Shown here: positions 10,581-17,965 of the stretch, in pieces
Position numbering within the stretch: position 1 is the first letter of the stretch
Layout: each line of letters opens with the position of its first letter
Made by a program: the position numbers and the translations under genes
Assembly (NCBI RefSeq): GCF_014202425.1
Contig: NZ_JACHGT010000004.1
Location: 449,095 to 513,094 of the forward strand
Source: Phytomonospora endophytica
GTDB taxonomy: Bacteria; Actinomycetota; Actinomycetes; Mycobacteriales; Micromonosporaceae
Reading direction: 5' to 3'
DNA: 64,000 bases
Notes under the pieces: generated by a model
Seen by the model: the letters and a program-made list of their open reading frames with translations, nothing else
The model's database searches: none
What the model was told of the DNA's origin: nothing

Positions 10581-10594
10581 TGAGAGCGCTTCCA
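10581..10594. promoter_or_regulatory. Second LacI-type operator, imperfect
   Basis: TGAGAGCGCTTCCA has the same core as the site at 10460. The centre-to-centre distance is 121 bp. It lies 64 bp upstream of the binding-protein start and would control the transporter transcript. Confidence 0.7.
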
Positions 10595-10657
10595 AAGGAA
10601 GCGCGGGGAAGGGAACACGCGCGGCCATCCACAGTGGCCGCAGAGGAGGCACGACGG

Positions 10658-11986
10658 ATGTCGATTAAGAGCAAGGCCCTCCACCGACGCCGATGGCTCA
10701 TCGCCGTCGCCGGTGCGGTCAGCGTCCCGCTGGCCATGACCGGTTGCGGGAAGGCCGACGACAGCGCGAACGTGGACTGCACGGCGTACGCCGAGTACGG
10801 AGAGCACAAGGACACCGAGGTCAGCATCTACTCGACCGTCCGCGATGCCGAAGCCGACCAGCTGACGGCGTCCTGGAAGGACTTCCAGAGCTGCACCGGC
10901 ATCAAGATCGACTATGAGGGCACCGGCGACTTCGAGACCCAGATCGGCATCCGGGTCAACGGTGGCAACGCGCCCGACATCGCGATCTTCCCGCAGCCGG
11001 GCCTGATGGCGACCTTCGCCGACAAGCTCAAGCCCGCCAGCGACAAGGTCAAAGAGCTCGCCACGGCGAACTACACCCAGGACTGGATCAACTACGGCAC
11101 CGTCAACGGCACCCTCTACGGGACGTCCTTCGACGCCAACGTGAAGTCCTTCGTCTGGTACTCGCCGAAGCTGTTCGCCGACAAGGGCTACACGGTCCCC
11201 ACCACCTGGGCCGAGCTCATCACGCTGACCGACAAGATCAAGGCCGACGGCATCGACACCCCCTGGTGCGCCGGCATCGAGTCGGGCGAGGCGACCGGCT
11301 GGCCGGCCACGGACTGGGTCGAGGACATGGTCCTGCGCACCGCCGGTCCCGAGGTCTACGACCAGTGGGTCAAGCACGAGATTCCCTTCAACGACCCCAA
11401 GATCGTCGCCGCCCTTGAGCGCGTCGGCACGATCCTGCGCAACCCCGAGTACGTCGGTGACGTCAAGAGCATCGCCACCACGTCCTTCCAGGCCGGCGGG
11501 CTGCCGATCCTGGACGGCAAGTGCGGCCTCCACCGCCAGGCGTCCTTCTACGCCGCGCAGTGGCCCGAGGGCACCAAGGTGGCCGAGGACGGCGACGTCT
11601 TCGCGTTCTACCTGCCCGGTGACGACGCCGCCAACAAGCCCCTCCTGGGTGCCGGCCAGTTCGTGACGGCCTTCGCCGACCGTCCCGAGGTCGAGACCGT
11701 CCGCCAGTTCCTCGCCGGTGGCACGTTCTTCAACGAGCGCATGAAGAAGGGCCCGTTCACCACGGCCAACAACAAGGCCGACATCAGCAACGCGGCCGAC
11801 CCGGTCATCAAGCTCTCGATGGAGCTGCTCCGGGACACCACCGTGACGTTCCGCTTCGACGCCTCCGACCTGATGCCCGCCGAGGTGGGCGCGTCGAAGT
11901 TCTGGACCGAGATGACCGCCTGGATCGCCGAGGGCAAGGACACCAAGGCCGCCCTCGACGCCATCGAAGGCGCCTGGCCGGCGTAG
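10658..11986 (+). CDS. ABC sugar-binding lipoprotein
   Basis: This is a 442-aa extracytoplasmic solute-binding protein (SBP family 1). Residues 1-29 are a lipoprotein signal with Arg-rich n-region RRR and lipobox MTGC (Cys30). The body has the typical EVSIYSTVRD strand, INYGTVNGTLYGTSFDANVK hinge region and a C-terminal helical closure. To my eye it is closest to AglE-type alpha-glucoside binders rather than CebE, although the neighbouring hydrolase is a beta-glucosidase. The ATG follows GAGGAGG. It begins the transporter operon and is probably repressed through the two LacI-type sites. Confidence 0.92.
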   Translation: MSIKSKALHRRRWLIAVAGAVSVPLAMTGCGKADDSANVDCTAYAEYGEHKDTEVSIYSTVRDAEADQLTASWKDFQSCTGIKIDYEGTGDFETQIGIRVNGGNAPDIAIFPQPGLMATFADKLKPASDKVKELATANYTQDWINYGTVNGTLYGTSFDANVKSFVWYSPKLFADKGYTVPTTWAELITLTDKIKADGIDTPWCAGIESGEATGWPATDWVEDMVLRTAGPEVYDQWVKHEIPFNDPKIVAALERVGTILRNPEYVGDVKSIATTSFQAGGLPILDGKCGLHRQASFYAAQWPEGTKVAEDGDVFAFYLPGDDAANKPLLGAGQFVTAFADRPEVETVRQFLAGGTFFNERMKKGPFTTANNKADISNAADPVIKLSMELLRDTTVTFRFDASDLMPAEVGASKFWTEMTAWIAEGKDTKAALDAIEGAWPA

Positions 11987-11997
11987 CCGACTAGCCC

Positions 11998-12027
11998 GTG
12001 CGGGGCCTGGGACTCCGGGCCCCGCAC
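11998..12027 (+). terminator. Intercistronic hairpin between binding protein and permease
   Basis: The stem is a perfect 10 bp, GTGCGGGGCC (11998-12007) and GGCCCCGCAC (12018-12027), with a 10-nt loop and no T-tract. It sits 12 nt after the binding-protein stop. Such hairpins usually stabilise the upstream message or partly terminate, giving more binding protein than permease. Confidence 0.6.
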
Positions 12028-12058
12028 GACCTATCGGCAACGAGGCTGGAGGTCTTGC

Positions 12059-13042
12059 ATGGATCAAATCGACATTCTCGACGAGCTGCCCAAGTTCACC
12101 CAGCTCGGCATCGGCATCGCCGCGTTCATCCTGGTGGTCGGAATCCTGCTGCTCGTCGTCGACAAGCTGCCCGGATACGACAAGGGCCGGTTCGCGGCAA
12201 TGGTATTTCTGCTGCCGGCGGGCCTGCTCCTGCTGATCGGCATGATCTACCCGGCGATCCGCACGGTCGTCCTGTCCTTCTTCGACGGCAAGGGCGAGAA
12301 GGCCGTCGGGTTCGACAACTACGTGTGGATGTTCAGCGATGACGCCATCCAGCAGGTGCTGCGCAACACGCTCCTGTGGGTCATCCTGGTCCCGCTGGTC
12401 GCCACCGCGACCGGCCTGATCTACGCGATCATGATCGACAAGACCCGCACCGAGGCGCTCGCCAAGGCGCTGGTCTTCCTGCCCATGGGCATCTCCTTCG
12501 TCGGCGCGGGCATCATCTGGAAGTTCGTCTACGCCTTCAACGCCAACAGCGACGAGCAGATCGGTCTGCTCAACCAGCTGGTGGTGTGGCTCGGCGGGGA
12601 CGCCCAGCCGTGGCTGCTCAACGGCCCGTGGAACAACCTGTTCCTGATCATCGTCATGATCTGGATCCAGACCGGCTTCGCCACCGTGGTGCTGTCGGCC
12701 TCGATCAAGGCCATCCCGGGTGAGATCGTCGAGGCCGCGCGCCTCGACGGCGTCAACGCCTGGCAGATGTTCTGGCGCGTCACCGTGCCGTCGATCCGGC
12801 CGGCGCTCGTCGTCGTCCTGGTCACCATGTCGATCGCGGCCCTGAAGCTGTTCGACCTGGTGCGCACCATGACCGCGGGCAACTTCGGCACCAGCGTCGT
12901 CGCCAACGAGATGTACACCCAGGCGTTCCGGCTGAGTCAGCAGGGACGCGGGTCGGCGATGGCGGTGTTCCTGTTCCTGCTGGTGACGCCGATCATCATC
13001 TACCAGGTCCGGGCCATGCGCGCCCGTCGGGAGGAACGATGA
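12059..13042 (+). CDS. ABC sugar transporter permease (AglF-like)
   Basis: This is a 327-aa membrane protein of the MalF/AglF type. An extra N-terminal hydrophobic segment (about residues 15-37) precedes the binding-protein-dependent transport core of six helices. The cytoplasmic EAA loop is EAARLDGVNAWQMFWRVTVP, which docks the ATPase. The long N-terminus with KGRFAAMVFLLPAGLLLLIG is what I associate with AglF-type permeases. The start follows GGAGG. The downstream permease overlaps it by 4 bp (ATGA), so translation is coupled. Confidence 0.93.
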   Translation: MDQIDILDELPKFTQLGIGIAAFILVVGILLLVVDKLPGYDKGRFAAMVFLLPAGLLLLIGMIYPAIRTVVLSFFDGKGEKAVGFDNYVWMFSDDAIQQVLRNTLLWVILVPLVATATGLIYAIMIDKTRTEALAKALVFLPMGISFVGAGIIWKFVYAFNANSDEQIGLLNQLVVWLGGDAQPWLLNGPWNNLFLIIVMIWIQTGFATVVLSASIKAIPGEIVEAARLDGVNAWQMFWRVTVPSIRPALVVVLVTMSIAALKLFDLVRTMTAGNFGTSVVANEMYTQAFRLSQQGRGSAMAVFLFLLVTPIIIYQVRAMRARREER

Positions 13043-13965
13043 CCACTCTGACTCCCATGGCGGGCAAGCCCGCGGCCAAGGGCGGAAAGCCGGAGACCAG
13101 GCGGGCGAAGGCGAAGAAGCGGCTGACCAGCCGCACGGCCAGCGTCATCGCGCTGATCATCGCCATCCTGTGGACGACGCCGACGTTCGGTCTGCTGCTG
13201 TCGTCGTTCCGGCCGGCCGAGGAGATCAAGACCAGCGGCTGGTGGACGTTCTTCGCCAACCCGTCCTTCACCTTCGACAACTACGCCGAGGTCCTCCTCA
13301 GCGACTCGTCGGCGGGACGGCTCGGCAGCTACTTCATCAACTCGCTGGTCATCACCATTCCCTCGGTGCTGTTCCCGGTGGCGTTCGCGGCCTTCGCGGC
13401 CTACGCGCTGTCCTGGATCCGCTTCAAGGGCCGCGACACCCTGTTCATCGGGATCTTCGCGCTCCAGGTCGTGCCGCTCCAGATGGCCCTCGTGCCGCTG
13501 CTGAGCTTCTTCTCGTCCAACTTCGCACTGGAGGACGAGGGCAAGTTCATCCAGATCTGGTTCGCGCACACCTGTTTCGCGCTGCCGTTCGCGGTGTTCC
13601 TGCTGCACAACTTCATGTCGGAGCTGCCCGGGGACGTCATCGAGGCGGCCCGGGTCGACGGCGCCAACCACGGGACGATCTTCCGCAAGGTCGTGCTGCC
13701 GCTGGTGACACCGGCCCTGGCCTCGCTGACGATCTTCCAGTTCCTGTGGGTGTGGAACGACCTGCTGGTCGCGCTGGTGTTCGGCAGCGGGCAGGACACG
13801 TCACCGATGACGGTGCGGCTGGCGGAACTGGCGGGCAGCCGCGGTGAGGAGTGGCAGCGGCTGACGGCCGGTGCCTTCATCTCCATCATCGTGCCGCTGA
13901 TCGTGTTCCTCAGCCTCCAGCGCTATTTCGTGCGAGGACTCCTCGCGGGAAGCGTCAAGGGCTGA
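13039..13965 (+). CDS. ABC sugar transporter permease (AglG/MalG-like)
   Basis: This is a 308-aa inner-membrane permease. A basic N-terminal tail (about 30 residues) is followed by six predicted helices, with the EAA loop EAARVDGANHGTIFRKVVLP near residue 205. It pairs with the 12059-13042 permease. No ATP-binding subunit is encoded in this operon or elsewhere in the window, so the system presumably borrows a shared MsiK/UgpC-type ATPase encoded elsewhere, as in Streptomyces. A strong terminator follows 21 bp after the stop. Confidence 0.93.
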   Translation: MTTLTPMAGKPAAKGGKPETRRAKAKKRLTSRTASVIALIIAILWTTPTFGLLLSSFRPAEEIKTSGWWTFFANPSFTFDNYAEVLLSDSSAGRLGSYFINSLVITIPSVLFPVAFAAFAAYALSWIRFKGRDTLFIGIFALQVVPLQMALVPLLSFFSSNFALEDEGKFIQIWFAHTCFALPFAVFLLHNFMSELPGDVIEAARVDGANHGTIFRKVVLPLVTPALASLTIFQFLWVWNDLLVALVFGSGQDTSPMTVRLAELAGSRGEEWQRLTAGAFISIIVPLIVFLSLQRYFVRGLLAGSVKG

Positions 13966-13986
13966 CGCCCGGCTCGCGCAGTACCG

Positions 13987-14022
13987 AAACCCCCGCCGCC
14001 CATTCCGGGCGGCGGGGGTTTT
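13987..14022. terminator. Strong intrinsic terminator, bidirectional
   Basis: The stem is a perfect 15 bp, AAACCCCCGCCGCCC (13987-14001) and GGGCGGCGGGGGTTT (14007-14021), loop ATTCC, with a T-run on the plus strand and complementary A-run on the left. It lies between the convergent permease and carbonic anhydrase genes and can serve both. Confidence 0.92.
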
Positions 14023-14039
14023 CACGGTCGAGAGGGCTC

Positions 14040-14651
14040 CTAGTCCACCAGCCGGACGAGCCCCGACTCCAGGTCGTAACGCGCGCCGACCACGTAGGCC
14101 GCGCCGAGGTCCTTCGCCGCCCGCAGCTCGGCCACGGTGTGCACGACCTGCAGCCGCATCGCCGCCTCGTTCGGGTTCTCCGGATCCTCGCGCAGGGCCT
14201 GCGCCGAGGAGCGGTACAGCTGTCCCACGAGGTAGGACATCGAACCACCGGGCGTCGCGACGCCGCCGATGGTGTCGCGCGCGGCCTGCACGCCGAGCTC
14301 GATGGCTCCACAGTGCCCGTGCCCGAGCACCACGACCAGCGGCACCGACAGCTTCGCCACCGCGAACTCCAGCGAACCGATGGCGGCCCGGTCCGGGACG
14401 TGCCCGGCGGTGCGCACCACGATCAGCTGCCCGAAGTCCTGGTCGAACAGCGCCTCGGCGGTGACCCGGGAGTCGACGCAGGTGAAGATCGCGGCGACCG
14501 GGTTCTGCTCCTCGGCGTGGCGCCGCGCGGCGGCCACGTCGTGCCCGTGTACCGGCTCGCCGGCGACGAACCGGCGGTTGCCCTCCTGCAGCCGCCGAAG
14601 TACCTCGGTGGCGCCGGGACGGGTCTCCGCCGCGTTCAGCTTGATCGACAT
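14040..14651 (-). CDS. Beta-class carbonic anhydrase
   Basis: This is a 203-aa protein interconverting CO2 and bicarbonate. Zinc ligands and catalytic residues are C58 with D60 and R62 (CVDSR), and H111 and C114 (HGHC). The GxLEFAVAKL and HVPDRAAIGSLEFA blocks are typical of the beta class. The ATG at 14651 is chosen over an in-frame extension to 14795 because the alignable protein begins at MSIKLN and GCAGGA lies upstream. There is no signal peptide, so it is cytoplasmic and probably supplies bicarbonate for carboxylations such as fatty acid synthesis. Confidence 0.94.
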   Translation of the reverse strand: MSIKLNAAETRPGATEVLRRLQEGNRRFVAGEPVHGHDVAAARRHAEEQNPVAAIFTCVDSRVTAEALFDQDFGQLIVVRTAGHVPDRAAIGSLEFAVAKLSVPLVVVLGHGHCGAIELGVQAARDTIGGVATPGGSMSYLVGQLYRSSAQALREDPENPNEAAMRLQVVHTVAELRAAKDLGAAYVVGARYDLESGLVRLVD

Positions 14652-14899
14652 GCCGCCGATCCTGCCAGCGGGATTGACAAGGTCGCAAGCCTTTCCCGCA
14701 TCCCTGTGATGCGGAGCGGCGGTGATCGCGCGCACATGTCCGCGCGAGGTCAAGGCATGTCGATGCACAGGCATGAATGGGACATTACTCGACATAACGA
14801 ATGTTCATGCAGGTCAACACGCCATATCCCGTCCGGCGGGAGTTGCCCCCATCGTCTAGGCTGCCAAACGGAAAGCTCCCAACGGTCCGGAAAGTCCTC

Positions 14900-16150
14900 A
14901 TGCCACTTGAGCTGCGCAGCCGTACCGCCTCCGCCTCCGAACCGTCCACAGTCGACGATCCGCGCCGACGTCGCCGGATCCGCGTCGCGGTCGGCGGTCT
15001 CCTTGTCGTGTGGATCGCCGTCCTCATCGCGGCCGTGCCCTTCTATCGCCTCTACGACCTGCGCATCTACCACAACGCCATCGCGAGCTGGCTGCACGGC
15101 GAGGACCTCTACGCCTACTTCCAGGCCAACAACGGGCTCGGATTCACCTATCCGCCCTTCGGCGCCTTCTTCCTCGCGCCCATCACCGCCTGGCCGATGT
15201 GGCTTTCCGGCGTCCTCACCACCCTCGCCGGCGTGTTCGCGCTGCTGGCCTGCCTCTACTTCATCCTCGCGCCCTTCGCGCGGCGCCGCTCCTGGAGCGT
15301 TCCAGTACTGGTCTTGACGGTCGGCCTGGCCGCCCTCGCGCTCGAACCCGTCCGCCAGACCCTCGGCTACGGCCAGATCAACCTCGTCCTGGCCGCGATG
15401 GTGCTCGCCGACATGGCCGGGCTGCGGCTGGGTAACAAGTGGACCGGCGTCGGCATCGGCCTGGCCACGGCCATCAAGCTCACTCCCGCGCTGTTCATCG
15501 TGTACCTGCTGGTCGCCCGGCGCTGGCGGGCGGCCGCGGTCGCGACCGCGACGACCGTGACCGCCTGGGGCCTGGCCTTCGCGGTCGCGCCGAACTCGTC
15601 GGTGACCTACTGGGGCTCGGTGCTGTGGAACTCCGCCCGCGTCGGGCGCGCCGACTTCACGCCGAACCAGTCCCTCGCGGGTTTCCTCGCCCGGCTCTAC
15701 GACCGGACCTCGACGCCCCTGCTGCTGTGGGTCTCCTTCGGCCTGCTGATGCTGGTCCTCGGGCTGACCCGCGCGCTGGCCGCGCACAAGGCGGGCGACG
15801 AGCTGTCGGCCTTCGCGATCATCGGCCTGACCGCCAACGTCATCAGCCCGATCTCCTGGTCGCACCACCTGGTGTGGGCCGTGCCCGCGATCGCCGTGCT
15901 GGTCTTCAAGGCCCTCGAACAGCGGTCGACGTGGATCGGCCTGGCCGCGCTGTCGACCTACGTCCTGTTCGTGGCCTCGCCGATCTGGTTCTTCGACCCC
16001 TGGAGCGAGAGTCACTGGGCCGACGGGCCGCTGCGGGTCGCCACCGAGAACTCCTTCGCGGTCGCGATCATCGTGCTGGTGGCCGCGCTGCCGCACCGTG
16101 CGCCGCGACCGGTCCGCATGCCGTACCCGAGGCGGACGCTGGCGGCCTGA
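14900..16150 (+). CDS. GT87 (DUF2029) polyprenyl-phosphate-sugar-dependent mannosyltransferase-like membrane protein
   Basis: This is a 416-aa integral membrane protein with about ten to eleven hydrophobic segments. After the first helix it has the conserved Asp in YDLRIYHNAI, followed by GLGFTYPPFGAFFLAP, hallmarks of the GT87/PimE-type GT-C transferases that add alpha-1,2-linked mannose to lipids or glycans on the outer face of the membrane. The substrate is not determinable. I place the start at 14900 (MPLELRSR); open sequence extends to 14801 but encodes no recognisable domain. No clear Shine-Dalgarno is visible. It is divergent from the carbonic anhydrase and convergent with the VOC gene (1-bp gap). 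Confidence 0.85.
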   Translation: MPLELRSRTASASEPSTVDDPRRRRRIRVAVGGLLVVWIAVLIAAVPFYRLYDLRIYHNAIASWLHGEDLYAYFQANNGLGFTYPPFGAFFLAPITAWPMWLSGVLTTLAGVFALLACLYFILAPFARRRSWSVPVLVLTVGLAALALEPVRQTLGYGQINLVLAAMVLADMAGLRLGNKWTGVGIGLATAIKLTPALFIVYLLVARRWRAAAVATATTVTAWGLAFAVAPNSSVTYWGSVLWNSARVGRADFTPNQSLAGFLARLYDRTSTPLLLWVSFGLLMLVLGLTRALAAHKAGDELSAFAIIGLTANVISPISWSHHLVWAVPAIAVLVFKALEQRSTWIGLAALSTYVLFVASPIWFFDPWSESHWADGPLRVATENSFAVAIIVLVAALPHRAPRPVRMPYPRRTLAA

Positions 16151-16151
16151 C

Positions 16152-16568
16152 TCAGGCGTAGCCGTTCGCGGCCATCCACGCCGGGTCGGGCGTCACCATC
16201 TGCAGCACCTCGACGACCACGCCGTCGGGGCCGCGCAGCTGGAATCGCCGCTGCCCCCACGGCTCGGTCGCCAGCGGCAGCACGATGTCCACGCCCGCCG
16301 TGCGCAGCCGGCGCTCCTCGGCGTCGACGTCCTCCACCACGAAACCCAGCAGGGTCCCTTCGACGAGTCTGCCGCGCAGGGCCTCCGGGAGGGAGTCGTG
16401 TGCGCGGTCGACGAAGTCGAGCGCCATGGCCGGGTGGTCGGGGTGCTGGGTGTTGACGTACCACCCGATGTCGATGCCGACCTGGAAACCGAAGTGCTCG
16501 GTGAACCAGCGCGCGGCGCCGGCCGGGTCGTCGGACATCAGGGCCGTGCCCATGAGACTGAATCGCAT
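16152..16568 (-). CDS. VOC-family (glyoxalase/bleomycin resistance-like) protein
   Basis: This is a 138-aa protein with two beta-alpha-beta-beta-beta modules. The second ends in RRFQLRGPDGVVVEVLQ, the usual VOC signature. A metal site is possible, but I cannot assign all ligands. The start at 16568 follows AAGGAGGAACA, an ideal ribosome-binding site. It is divergent from the TetR regulator at 16646 across a 34-bp palindrome, so it is the likely target of that regulator. Fosfomycin/bleomycin-type resistance, dioxygenase or isomerase roles cannot be distinguished. Confidence 0.85.
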   Translation of the reverse strand: MRFSLMGTALMSDDPAGAARWFTEHFGFQVGIDIGWYVNTQHPDHPAMALDFVDRAHDSLPEALRGRLVEGTLLGFVVEDVDAEERRLRTAGVDIVLPLATEPWGQRRFQLRGPDGVVVEVLQMVTPDPAWMAANGYA

Positions 16569-16587
16569 TGTTCCTCCTTGGTCGGTA

Positions 16588-16621
16588 ACCACTCCGACCA
16601 TAGTACTATAAACGAAGTGGT
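16588..16621. promoter_or_regulatory. 34-bp imperfect palindrome, likely TetR operator
   Basis: The two outer hexamers ACCACT and AGTGGT and the central ATAGTACTAT are fully symmetrical; 26 of 34 positions obey the dyad. It lies between the divergent VOC and TetR genes, 19 bp from the first and 24 bp from the second, and is notably AT-richer than its surroundings. Confidence 0.7.
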
Positions 16622-16645
16622 GTCAAGGATGAGAGGATCACCCGC

Positions 16646-17224
16646 ATGGCCAGGTCCAATCCCGAACGCCGCGCGGCCCTGCTCGACGCCGCCATCGACG
16701 TGCTCGCCGCCGAAGGCGCGCGCGGACTGACGTACCGCTCCGTCGACGTCGCCGCGGGCGTGCCCGCCGGAACCGCGTCCAACTACTTCGCCGGCCGCGA
16801 CGACCTGCTCCTCCAGGCCGGCGCCCGCATCCACGTGCGGCTCGCGCCCGAAGCGGGGGAGATGGACGGGTACACCGCGGCCCCCGCGAACCGCGAGACC
16901 ATCCGCGCGGCCATGCACGGGCTCTTCGCGCGCGTGGCCGCCGACCGGTCGAGCTACCTCGCCCTGCTCGAACTGCGGCTGGAGGCGACCCGCAGACCCG
17001 GCCTGCGCGCGGACCTGACGGCCACCGTCGAGGCGAGTCTCGCGGAGAACTTCCGCCTGCACGCCGAAGGCGGCTTCCCGGGGGACAGGTACACCGCGAT
17101 GGCGTTGTACCTGGCGATGACCGGCCTGATCGTGGAGCACCTGACGCTGCCCGAGGCGTGGCGCGGAGAGGACTTCGGCGAGCTGATCGACCGGCTCTGC
17201 GAGCGGATCGTGCCGGAGGCCTGA
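16646..17224 (+). CDS. TetR-family regulator
   Basis: This is a 192-aa protein. The N-terminal HTH spans about residues 8-53, with GLTYRSVDVAAGVPAGTASN and YFAGRDDLLL matching TetR helices 2-4. The C-terminal ligand domain has no named subfamily that I recognise. It is transcribed divergently from the VOC gene and the palindrome between them suggests autoregulation plus control of that gene. The start has GAGAGGA upstream. Confidence 0.9.
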   Translation: MARSNPERRAALLDAAIDVLAAEGARGLTYRSVDVAAGVPAGTASNYFAGRDDLLLQAGARIHVRLAPEAGEMDGYTAAPANRETIRAAMHGLFARVAADRSSYLALLELRLEATRRPGLRADLTATVEASLAENFRLHAEGGFPGDRYTAMALYLAMTGLIVEHLTLPEAWRGEDFGELIDRLCERIVPEA

Positions 17225-17234
17225 GCAGGACGCG

Positions 17235-17260
17235 AAAAGGGCCCGGACTTCGCCGGGCCC
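17235..17260 (-). terminator. Intrinsic terminator of the proline-rich gene
   Basis: The stem is GGGCCCGG (17239-17246) with CCGGGCCC (17253-17260), loop ACTTCG. On the minus strand it is followed by TTTT (17235-17238), so it terminates the gene ending at 17273. It can also serve the TetR gene weakly. Confidence 0.75.
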
Positions 17261-17272
17261 GCTCGCACGTGG

Positions 17273-17908
17273 CTAGCGTCCTCGCGGCGCCTTCGGCCGC
17301 GGCGGCGCCATCTTCAGCCCACCACGCTCGATCGCGCGGCCGAGCAGCCAGAGGCAGCGCCCGATCCCGCGGAACAGCAGCCCGAAGGAGATCCGGAAGA
17401 CCCGCCCGACCTTCTGACCGCCCGTCGTGGCGGGCGGCAGCGGCGGCGGGGGCTGCCAGGAGTCGGCCGGCTGGTAGTCGGGCACGAGCGCCTGCGGGTT
17501 GTACGGCTCCCGCGAGGACTCGTAGCTCGGCATCTCGTAGGACGGCGTGTACGCGGGCGGCTCGACCTCATAGGAAGGTTGCTGCGCGACGGTCGTCGCG
17601 GGCGGCGGTGGGGGAGGAGCCTGCTTCTTGCGCCGCTGCGTGGGCGGCGCCGGGGGAGCGGCCGACGGCGGCGGTGGCGGCGGGGGAGCCCCGCCTCCGC
17701 GACGGCTCCCGCTCGCCTCGGCCGGGGGCAGCGAATAGCTGCCGGCACCGGGGGCGGGCGGGGGCGGAGGCTGCGACGGCGGGTCCCACAGGGGGTTTCC
17801 CGGCGTCGGTTCGGCCGGGCGGGCCGTGGCGGGAGGCCTCGGCGGGGCCGGGCGGGCCTCCTCCGGCCACAGTGGAACGTCCGACGGCAGCTGCGGCGGA
17901 TTGGTCAT
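17273..17908 (-). CDS. Proline-rich protein of unknown function
   Basis: This is a 211-aa protein with no recognised domain. Residues about 15-165 are extremely Pro-rich, with several runs of five to seven prolines interspersed with Tyr, Ser and Gln. They are followed by a short amphipathic or weakly hydrophobic stretch (RVFRISFGLLFRGIGRCLWL) and a basic end PPRPKAPRGR. It could be a disordered cytoplasmic linker or a membrane-associated protein. GC3 is high and consistent with coding, and GAGG precedes the ATG. It lies upstream of its own terminator and downstream, in the same direction, of the GH3 lipoprotein. Confidence 0.7.
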   Translation of the reverse strand: MTNPPQLPSDVPLWPEEARPAPPRPPATARPAEPTPGNPLWDPPSQPPPPPAPGAGSYSLPPAEASGSRRGGGAPPPPPPPSAAPPAPPTQRRKKQAPPPPPPATTVAQQPSYEVEPPAYTPSYEMPSYESSREPYNPQALVPDYQPADSWQPPPPLPPATTGGQKVGRVFRISFGLLFRGIGRCLWLLGRAIERGGLKMAPPRPKAPRGR

Positions 17909-17965
17909 GGCACGGCCTCACAGGGGTTCGGGTGCGTCCATCGTACGCAGCGGGCGCAAGGCGCC

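Noticed and set aside
10388-12067. In-frame N-terminal extension of the GH1 beta-glucosidase to 12067
   Set aside because: It lies antisense to the binding-protein gene. The GH1 signature begins at MSGLRF (10387) with a good ribosome-binding site.
14652-14795. Upstream extension of the carbonic anhydrase
   Set aside because: The alignable protein starts at MSIKLN; the extension is low-complexity and lacks a ribosome-binding site.
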